A DNA stretch of 5,039 bases from Campylobacterota bacterium (lineage in GTDB: Bacteria > Campylobacterota > Campylobacteria > Campylobacterales > Sulfurimonadaceae), in assembly GCA_013153755.1 (NCBI GenBank), contig JAADDU010000093.1:1-5039 (forward strand), read 5' to 3'. How positions within the stretch are numbered: the stretch's first letter is position 1; each line of letters begins with the position of its first letter. Both the position numbers and the translations under genes were made by a program. The notes under the pieces are model-generated. The model was not told the DNA's origin, ran no database searches, and was given only the letters and a program-made list of their open reading frames with translations. This document shows, one piece after another, positions 1-5,039 of the stretch.

Positions 1-2673
1 GCTTCTCCTGTAAATGAGATAGAGATTATGGAGTCTATGCTTGGCTGGAAAGAGTATGAGATGGAGGTTATCCGTGATAAAGCAGATAACTGTATCATCA
101 TCTGTGCTATAGAAAACTTTGACCCTATGGGTGTACATACTGGAGATAGTATCACAGTTGCTCCAGCTTTAACTCTAACAGATAAAGAGTATCAACGCAT
201 GAGAGATGCTTCTTTTGCAATTTTACGCGAAATAGGTGTAGATACTGGTGGAAGTAATGTTCAGTTTTCAATCTGCCCAAAAACTGGTAGGATGATAGTT
301 ATAGAGATGAATCCTCGTGTTTCTCGCTCATCTGCTCTTGCTTCTAAAGCTACAGGTTATCCTATCGCAAAAGTTGCAACACTTTTAGCTGTTGGTTACA
401 CACTTGATGAGATTACAAATGACATTACAGGAACTCCTGCATCATTTGAACCGGTAATTGACTATGTAGTTACAAAAATCCCACGTTTTACATTTGAAAA
501 ATTCCCAGAAGCACAAAATACACTAAGTACAAGTATGAAGAGTGTTGGTGAAGTTATGGCTATAGGTCGTACTTTTAAAGAGTCTTTACAAAAAGCTCTT
601 TGTTCATTAGAAACTGGACTTTGTGGATTTGAAGAGATGGAGGGTGATGATGATTTTATAAGACATGAGATTCGTCGTCCAAATGCAGATCGTGCTTTAT
701 ATGTGGCAGAAGGTTTTCGTCGTGGTATGAGTGTAGAAGATATGTTTGATACTTGTGCCATTGACCCATGGTTTTTATATCAACTCCAAGAAATTCTTCA
801 AGCTGAAAGCACTATAACAGATAAGATTTTATTTGATGCAAAGTTTATGAGAAGTATAAAAGTAGATGGTTTTTCAGATAAACGAATATCTCAACTAATA
901 TCTAAAAATTCAGGTATAAAAGTAAGTGAAAATGAAGTTTATAAAGCTAGAAAAGATCTTGGTATATCTTTAGAATTTAACGAAGTTGATACTTGTGCAG
1001 CTGAGTTTGAGGCACTTACACCTTATCTTTACTCAACTACAAATATCTCTGCATCTATCCCGTCTAAAAAAAGAGTAAGTGATAAGAAAAAAGTTCTTAT
1101 ACTTGGTGGTGGACCAAACAGAATCGGTCAAGGTATAGAGTTTGATTACTGCTGTGTTCATGCTGCTTTTGCACTAAAAGAGATGGATATAGAAACCATT
1201 ATGTACAACTGTAATCCTGAAACTGTATCAACAGATTATGATACGAGTGATGTACTCTATTTTGAGCCTATAGACTTAGAACATGTAAGGGAAGTTATAG
1301 AAAATGAAGAGCCTGATGGCATCATAGTTCACTTTGGTGGACAAACACCTCTAAAACTTGCAGATGCACTCACTAAGATAGATGCAAAGATAGCTGGAAC
1401 TCCATCTGCTGTGATTGATTTGGCAGAAGATAGAGAACTCTTTAGTAACTTTGTAAATGAACATGGACTAAAACAACCAGCAAATGGTCTTGCTCGTAAA
1501 AAAGAGGAAGCTGCACCAATAGCTAACAAACTAGGTTATCCGGTACTTGTTCGCCCATCATTTGTTCTTGGTGGTCGTGGTATGAAGATAGTTTATAGTG
1601 AAGAGGAACTAAATCAGTACATGGCACTAGCTATTAGTGTATCAAATGAAGCACCTGTACTTATAGATAAGTTTTTAGATCAAGCTATAGAACTTGATGT
1701 AGATGCGATTTGTGATGGTAAAGATGTATATATCGGAAGTGTTATGCAACATATAGAAGAAGCTGGTATCCACTCTGGAGACAGTGCTTGTTCACTTCCA
1801 CCCGTAAATCTTAGTGATGAGATGATACAAAAAGTTGAAACTCAAACTAAAACTATAGCACTAGGTCTTGGGGTAAGAGGTCTTATGAATGTTCAGTATG
1901 CAATCTATCAAGATGAAATCTATCTTATAGAAGTAAATCCTCGTGCATCTCGTACAGTTCCATTTGTATCTAAAGCTACTGGTATGCCACTAGCAAAAGT
2001 AGCTACTCGTGTAATGGTTGGAGAGAGCCTTAGAGATGCACTAACTTATTATGATAAGTATGATATAGTTCAAGAAGTAGATGGACTGCTAAAACCTAAA
2101 CTAAAAGGTCATATAAGTGTAAAAGAGGCAGTTTTTCCTTTCCATAAACTTTATGGTGCAGATTTAGTACTAAGTCCTGAGATGAAATCTACTGGTGAAG
2201 TTATGGGTATTAGCTCAAACTTTGGTGTAAGTTTTGCAAAAGCTCAACTAAGTGCTGGAAATAAAATCCCTACAGGTGGAACTTGTTTCTTATCTTTTGT
2301 AGATGCAGATAAAGTTCATGCCCCTACTATAGCAAAAGGGCTTGTTAAACATGGTTTTAAACTTGTAGCTACTAAAGGTACCCAACTAGCCTTAGAAGAA
2401 GCTGGTATAGAGTGTCAAAGAGTTCTAAAAATCTCTGAAGGTCGCCCAAATATCGAAGATAGCATGAAAAATGATGAGATAAGCATGGCTATCAACACTT
2501 CAGATAACAATACAAGTAAAAAAGATGCTGTAGTTATTCGTCAAGAAGTTTTAAAGAAAAGTATCCCTTATTTTACAACTTTAAGTGCAGCTAGAGCATT
2601 AATCTTAGCACTTGATGAGATGGGTAATGATTCTTGGTCTGATTCTGTAGCATTACAAGATTTTCTCGCATAA
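1..2673 (+). CDS. carB: Carbamoyl-phosphate synthase large subunit, 5' end missing
   Basis: This is the large subunit of carbamoyl-phosphate synthase, which makes carbamoyl phosphate from bicarbonate, ATP and ammonia passed from CarA, for pyrimidine and arginine synthesis in the cytoplasm. The reading frame is open from base 1; the ATG at 28 is internal because clear CarB sequence (NEIEIMES) precedes it. The 890 codons present match E. coli CarB from about residue 198 on. Visible parts, in window codons: end of the first ATP-grasp domain (metal ligands E102 and N104 in IEMNPR), oligomerisation region about 206-356, second ATP-grasp domain starting at [10 protein letters not shown] near 365 (E644 and N646 in IEVNPR), and the allosteric MGS-like domain from about 742. 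That last domain keeps T791 and T794 of TKGT, equivalent to the IMP-contacting T974 and T977 of E. coli. No frameshift or lost key residue is seen. The next gene starts one codon after the stop, in the same frame. Confidence 0.98.
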   Translation, partial: ASPVNEIEIMESMLGWKEYEMEVIRDKADNCIIICAIENFDPMGVHTGDSITVAPALTLTDKEYQRMRDASFAILREIGVDTGGSNVQFSICPKTGRMIVIEMNPRVSRSSALASKATGYPIAKVATLLAVGYTLDEITNDITGTPASFEPVIDYVVTKIPRFTFEKFPEAQNTLSTSMKSVGEVMAIGRTFKESLQKALCSLETGLCGFEEMEGDDDFIRHEIRRPNADRALYVAEGFRRGMSVEDMFDTCAIDPWFLYQLQEILQAESTITDKILFDAKFMRSIKVDGFSDKRISQLISKNSGIKVSENEVYKARKDLGISLEFNEVDTCAAEFEALTPYLYSTTNISASIPSKKRVSDKKKVLILGGGPNRIGQGIEFDYCCVHAAFALKEMDIETIMYNCNPETVSTDYDTSDVLYFEPIDLEHVREVIENEEPDGIIVHFGGQTPLKLADALTKIDAKIAGTPSAVIDLAEDRELFSNFVNEHGLKQPANGLARKKEEAAPIANKLGYPVLVRPSFVLGGRGMKIVYSEEELNQYMALAISVSNEAPVLIDKFLDQAIELDVDAICDGKDVYIGSVMQHIEEAGIHSGDSACSLPPVNLSDEMIQKVETQTKTIALGLGVRGLMNVQYAIYQDEIYLIEVNPRASRTVPFVSKATGMPLAKVATRVMVGESLRDALTYYDKYDIVQEVDGLLKPKLKGHISVKEAVFPFHKLYGADLVLSPEMKSTGEVMGISSNFGVSFAKAQLSAGNKIPTGGTCFLSFVDADKVHAPTIAKGLVKHGFKLVATKGTQLALEEAGIECQRVLKISEGRPNIEDSMKNDEISMAINTSDNNTSKKDAVVIRQEVLKKSIPYFTTLSAARALILALDEMGNDSWSDSVALQDFLA

Positions 2674-2676
2674 AAA

Positions 2677-3108
2677 GTGAAAATTATCTTAACTCAAACC
2701 GACACTACTGTCGGTTTTATCTCCCAAGATGAGCAGAGATTAAAAGAACTTAAATCTCGTTCATCTAAAAAACCATTTATAAGAGTATTTACAGATTTTA
2801 AAACTCTTAAAACTTCAAATATAAGAGTTCCAAACAGATTTAAAAACACTATCCGTCGTTCAAAAAAAACCACTTTCATAGTTAAAAACAGAGCTTTTAG
2901 AGTAGCCAAATCACCTCTTAATTCTCAAATACTTAGAGATTTACTTTGGCACTATTCTACATCTGCAAATGAAAGTGGTAAAAATTTTGAAAGAAGTTTT
3001 TGTGAGCAAAAAGCTGATATAATTATAGAAGATGGATTTGGACTCAAAGAGAGTAACTCTTCATCTTTATATAAAATCAACCAACTAAAAAAGGAAAAAC
3101 TAAGATGA
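2677..3108 (+). CDS. Short Sua5/YciO/YrdC-family protein, possible TsaC-like tRNA threonylcarbamoyl-AMP synthase
   Basis: The 143-residue basic protein fits the Sua5/YciO/YrdC family, whose TsaC/Sua5 members make threonylcarbamoyl-AMP for t6A in tRNA. Seen motifs: QTDTTVG (7-13) for the family's PT(E/D)xxxG loop, K26 and R28 in LKSR for the KxR motif, R75 in AFRV, and STSAN (94-98). It is shorter than the usual ~190 residues: the helix before the first motif is absent, and the PGPxT segment is replaced by RRSKKTT (60-66). The start must lie after the carB stop, which is in the same frame. GTG 2677 is the only reasonable choice, since the protein has no other methionine. No clear Shine-Dalgarno site precedes it, so restart by ribosomes finishing carB is inferred. 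A terminator-like hairpin covers codons 7-14. From memory, a similar short gene follows carB in Campylobacter and Helicobacter. Family fit is good; enzyme activity is inferred. Confidence 0.83.
   Translation: MKIILTQTDTTVGFISQDEQRLKELKSRSSKKPFIRVFTDFKTLKTSNIRVPNRFKNTIRRSKKTTFIVKNRAFRVAKSPLNSQILRDLLWHYSTSANESGKNFERSFCEQKADIIIEDGFGLKESNSSSLYKINQLKKEKLR
2696..2722 (+). terminator. Terminator-like hairpin inside the start of the YrdC-like gene
   Basis: The arm AAACCGACA (2696-2704) is perfectly complementary to TGTCGGTTT (2709-2717) around a 4-base CTAC loop. The core is a 6-bp CCGACA/TGTCGG stem, preceded by A-rich sequence and followed by TTTTAT. This is the form of a rho-independent terminator, 22 bases after the carB stop. 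It lies within codons 7-14 of the next gene, so it may act as a carB terminator, as an attenuator lifted by translation, or be a chance product of the TDTTVGF coding sequence. The T-tract is short, so strength is probably moderate. Confidence 0.5.
3091..3096 (+). promoter_or_regulatory. Ribosome binding site for the small membrane protein
   Basis: AAGGAA lies inside the end of the YrdC-like gene, with 9 bases between AAGGA and the ATG at 3105. It supports that start, which overlaps the previous stop as ATGA, and contrasts with the GTG-started genes, which lack such a site. Confidence 0.75.
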
Positions 3109-3545
3109 GTAAACTTTTTCAAGCCCTATTTAGTGGTATGTTTGTAACTTTTATTTTGGATTTTTTTCTATTTTTAGGGATAAAAGAGAACTATATAGAT
3201 TTTTATGAGATTGATGTTTACTATAACATCCTTTTTGCAGACCATCAAAATATATATATCTTTTTTAGCCTTAGCATAGTTCTTGGTTTTATAATTACTT
3301 ATATAAACAAAACAAAACTCTCGCTAAGTATCATATTTTTTCTTGCCATAATTCCATTTGCAAGTCTTATACCTAGTGTTGGATATAGTTTAGGAGAGAT
3401 GATGCTTATGAGTAAAAATGTAACCCTAAAAGATGACAAATACACATATATAGGCGACATATATTATGATGGAAGAGATGAAATTGTATTTTATGATAAA
3501 GAGATAAAAAAACAAATTAAATTAAAAAAGGAATTGATAAAATGA
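3105..3545 (+). CDS. Small membrane protein of unknown function
   Basis: I do not recognise this 146-residue protein. Three hydrophobic stretches look like membrane helices: about residues 4-26 (ending FFLFLGI), 50-67 (FFSLSIVLGFIITYI) and 72-92 (SIIFFLAIIPFASLIP). A hydrophilic loop at 27-49, rich in D, Y and E, separates the first two. The last ~45 residues are polar, with a probable short beta segment (YTYIGDIYYDGRDEIVFYD) and a lysine-rich end. The ATG overlaps the previous stop by four bases and has a well-placed AAGGA, and the stop overlaps the next start the same way, so translation of the three genes is probably linked. Its place directly before a lipoprotein and an ATP-grasp ligase recalls yjfL before yjfM-yjfC in E. 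coli. However, it shows no obvious likeness to the DUF350 family of YjfL. A partner role in the envelope is inference only. Confidence 0.8.
   Translation: MSKLFQALFSGMFVTFILDFFLFLGIKENYIDFYEIDVYYNILFADHQNIYIFFSLSIVLGFIITYINKTKLSLSIIFFLAIIPFASLIPSVGYSLGEMMLMSKNVTLKDDKYTYIGDIYYDGRDEIVFYDKEIKKQIKLKKELIK
3528..3533 (+). promoter_or_regulatory. Ribosome binding site for the lipoprotein
   Basis: AAGGAA lies inside the last codons of the membrane-protein gene, with 9 bases between AAGGA and the ATG at 3542. It supports this ATG and the ATGA overlap as the true junction. Confidence 0.75.
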
Positions 3546-3622
3546 AACATATTTCAAGTATAGCAAGTGGAGTTGCACTCGGTAGTGCTGGTGTAGTGAT
3601 GATGAGTATTCTTAGTGGTTGT
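3542..3622 (+). other. Lipoprotein signal peptide and lipid-bearing cysteine
   Basis: Codons 1-27 give a short basic start (MKH), a run of small and hydrophobic residues and the lipobox LSGC, with the cysteine codon at 3620-3622. Cleavage before C27 and lipid attachment are expected from the type II signal rule. Residue +2 is Glu, not the Asp that holds lipoproteins in the inner membrane of E. coli, so the final membrane is left open. Confidence 0.88.
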
Positions 3623-4108
3623 GAAGCCCCACAAGAGCAACAACAAAACCGTTTTTTGGTCATAGAGCAACAAGCAAATGGAAAATATGTAGTAGTTGAA
3701 GAGATGCCAACAGAGGGACCTAACCGTGCCATCATCCGTGAAAAAGATGCAGAGGGTAGAGTTACTGAGAGATTTATGAATGAAGAGGAGATGAAAGCCC
3801 TAGCTGAACAAGAGTACCAGAGAGTTCAAAACGGTACAAGTGAAACTATTCAAGATGGTGGTGGTAGTGCTGGTATGGGACTAGCTGGAACGATACTTGC
3901 CGTTGCTGCTGGTTCACTTTTGGGAAATATGATAGGTAATGCCTTGATGAATAACAAAAACTTCTCAAAAAACTCTGCAAGAACAAACAAAAGTGCATAT
4001 AGCCGTTCAGCAGCTTCAAGAGCATCTAAAAGTAGAAGTTCTAAAAAAAGCTTTTTTGGTTCAAAATCAAGAGGCTCATCTTATGGTCGTAGAAGTTTTG
4101 GTGGTTAA
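3542..4108 (+). CDS. UPF0323-type lipoprotein with glycine zipper, Ser/Arg/Lys-rich tail and C-terminal Gly-Gly
   Basis: This 188-residue exported lipoprotein matches, from memory, the UPF0323 family (C. jejuni Cj0371, H. pylori HP0232); its function is unknown. It begins with a lipoprotein signal ending in the lipobox LSGC (C27). An N-terminal region at 36-95 is rich in charged residues (GKYVVVEEMPTEGPNRAIIRE). A hydrophobic segment at about 111-135 has small residues at every fourth position (G116, A120, G124, G128, G132), a glycine zipper. The last 48 residues hold 16 Ser and 13 Lys/Arg, and no Asp or Glu occurs after D105. The protein ends SFGG. The start has a good AAGGA and a 4-base overlap with the membrane-protein gene. 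The ligase gene follows after 3 bases. The order recalls the YgiB/YjfM lipoproteins beside YgiC/YjfC in E. coli; as I recall, YgiB also ends in Gly-Gly. Confidence 0.92.
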   Translation: MKHISSIASGVALGSAGVVMMSILSGCEAPQEQQQNRFLVIEQQANGKYVVVEEMPTEGPNRAIIREKDAEGRVTERFMNEEEMKALAEQEYQRVQNGTSETIQDGGGSAGMGLAGTILAVAAGSLLGNMIGNALMNNKNFSKNSARTNKSAYSRSAASRASKSRSSKKSFFGSKSRGSSYGRRSFGG

Positions 4109-4111
4109 GAA

Positions 4112-5039
4112 GTGATTAGTTTAAAAAAAGTTACACCATTAGATGACACTACACTCGAAGAGATAGGTTTTTCATGGCATACAGATACAGATGGAACAAA
4201 ATATATAAGTGATGAGTTAGTAGAAGTAACACAAAAAGAAGCTGAAACTTATTATGAAGCTACAAATGAGATTTATGATATGTTTGTAGAAGCTGCTGAG
4301 TATGTGATAGAAAATGACCTATTTTTTGATATAGGGATACCATTTAATCTTGTAGATGCAATCAAAAAGAGCTGGGAAAATGATGTGCATTGGCATATTT
4401 ATGGTCGTTTTGATTTAGCTGGTGGAATTGATGGTAAAGATATAAAACTCATAGAATTTAATGCAGATACACCAACTTCACTATTTGAGACTGCCCTACT
4501 CCAATGGGCAATACTAAAACATAATAACATGGATGAAGAAAAACAGTTTAACAATCTGTATGAAGCCATAAGCCAAAACTTTAGAAGACTCATAACACTT
4601 TTTGAAGATACCAAACTTTTTGATGAGAGATATGATGGTTGGAAAATCCTTTTTTCATCTGTTGAGGGGGATGATGAGGAAGAAGCCACAACAAGACTAC
4701 TTCAGCAAATGGCAACAGATGCAGGATTTAACACAAGTTTTGAATACTTACAAAATGTAAAATTTGATGAAGATGGCATATATGATGCAAATGAAAATGA
4801 GTATGAATACTGGTTTAAACTCTACCCTTGGGAAGATATAGCCATAGATGAAAATGAACTAGCTACTACATTAACAAGTATTATGAAAAATCAAAAAGCT
4901 ATCATTCTAAACCCAGCATATACACTACTTTTTCAATCAAAAGGGATAATGAAAATCATGTATGACCTGTTTCCAGACTCTCCATACTTGTTAAAAACAT
5001 CTTTTGAGCCACTAGATGGTGTAAAACAAGTTGAAAAAA
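4112..5039 (+). CDS. Glutathionylspermidine-synthase-like ATP-grasp ligase, 3' end missing
   Basis: The first 309 codons of an ATP-dependent amide ligase of the GSP_synth family (YgiC/YjfC type, normally ~385 residues) lie here; the gene runs off the window. Seen motifs: YGRFDL (R99, D101), IEFNADTPTSLFE (E115, N117), LYPWE near 241 and NPAYTLLFQSKGIM from 267. R99, D101, E115 and N117 correspond to R316, D318, E330 and N332 of E. coli GspS, which bind substrate and Mg-ATP. No amidase domain precedes the ligase. The GTG at 4112 is chosen because GFSWHTD at about 21-27 aligns with the N-terminus of YgiC (YGFNFHT), while the first in-frame ATG (residue 57) would remove that part. The ribosome site is weak and the start sits one codon after the lipoprotein stop, so coupling is likely. 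Most Campylobacterota are thought to lack glutathione, so the family name should not be read as the reaction; the real substrates are unknown. Confidence 0.92.
   Translation, partial: MISLKKVTPLDDTTLEEIGFSWHTDTDGTKYISDELVEVTQKEAETYYEATNEIYDMFVEAAEYVIENDLFFDIGIPFNLVDAIKKSWENDVHWHIYGRFDLAGGIDGKDIKLIEFNADTPTSLFETALLQWAILKHNNMDEEKQFNNLYEAISQNFRRLITLFEDTKLFDERYDGWKILFSSVEGDDEEEATTRLLQQMATDAGFNTSFEYLQNVKFDEDGIYDANENEYEYWFKLYPWEDIAIDENELATTLTSIMKNQKAIILNPAYTLLFQSKGIMKIMYDLFPDSPYLLKTSFEPLDGVKQVEK

Noticed and set aside
28..30. ATG as the start of carB
   Set aside because: The frame is open to base 1 and the codons before it read as typical CarB sequence, so this is an internal methionine of a truncated gene.
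462..761. Open frame on the minus strand
   Set aside because: It lies opposite conserved CarB coding sequence and shows no recognisable domain. The same applies to minus-strand frames at 1329-1529, 2694-2909, 3517-3735 and 4399-4689, which oppose the other genes.
310..1990. Similar segments near 310-366 and 1930-1990 (E-x-NPR ... SKATG)
   Set aside because: This is the ancient internal duplication of CarB, in which both halves are ATP-grasp domains. It is expected, not a repeat element.
2304..2342. GCCC ... GGGC inverted repeat in carB
   Set aside because: Only four clean pairs with a mismatch and a long loop; weak and inside a conserved coding region.
2862..2869. Run of eight A in the YrdC-like gene as a slippery or phase-variable tract
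   Set aside because: A slip to -1 gives a stop within a few codons, the tract is short for phase variation, and A-runs are common in this AT-rich sequence.
4044..4057. Perfect palindrome AAAAAAGCTTTTTT
   Set aside because: It has no loop or GC stem for a terminator and is explained by codons for Lys-Lys-Ser-Phe-Phe in the lipoprotein tail.
4123..4129. Run of seven A near the ligase start as a frameshift site
   Set aside because: The frame reads through cleanly into conserved ligase sequence, and no alternative frame gives a sensible protein.
4280..4282. ATG as an alternative start of the ligase
   Set aside because: It would remove 56 residues that align with the N-terminus of YgiC-type ligases; GTG at 4112 keeps them.

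Overview
The window is a tightly packed, single-strand stretch of an AT-rich bacterial chromosome. The most likely source is a member of the Campylobacterota (formerly Epsilonproteobacteria), perhaps Sulfurimonas-like. This rests on an AT-rich codon style (GAT, AAA, ATA, AGT preferred), AAGGA-type ribosome sites, a short YrdC-like gene directly after carB, and a UPF0323-type lipoprotein paired with a glutathionylspermidine-synthase-like ligase. From memory, both pairings are found in Campylobacter and Helicobacter. Genus is not determinable from the window.

Layout, all on the + strand: (1) carB, lacking its first ~197 codons, 1-2673. (2) A short, methionine-free Sua5/YciO/YrdC-family protein, 2677-3108, starting at GTG. 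(3) A small three-helix membrane protein of unknown function, 3105-3545. (4) A lipoprotein of the UPF0323 type ending in Gly-Gly, 3542-4108. (5) A glutathionylspermidine-synthase-like ATP-grasp ligase starting at GTG 4112 and running off the end at 5039. No gap between genes exceeds 3 bases, so there is no non-coding stretch to describe. The four junctions alternate: TAA-AAA-GTG, ATGA overlap, ATGA overlap, TAA-GAA-GTG.

The first two genes serve housekeeping metabolism: carbamoyl phosphate for pyrimidines and arginine, and probably the threonylcarbamoyl step of tRNA modification. The last three look like a separate envelope module of membrane protein, lipoprotein and amide-forming ligase. It resembles the enterobacterial yjfL-yjfM-yjfC and ygiB-ygiC arrangements. 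The function of that module is not known.

Two observations deserve most attention. A perfect 9-bp hairpin with a T-tract, shaped like an intrinsic terminator, lies inside the first codons of the YrdC-like gene, 22 bases after the carB stop. It could make expression of everything downstream depend on translation restarting at the GTG. Second, the lipoprotein ends in Gly-Gly beside a ligase whose characterised relative joins a C-terminal glycine to an amine, which suggests that the lipoprotein tail could be the substrate.
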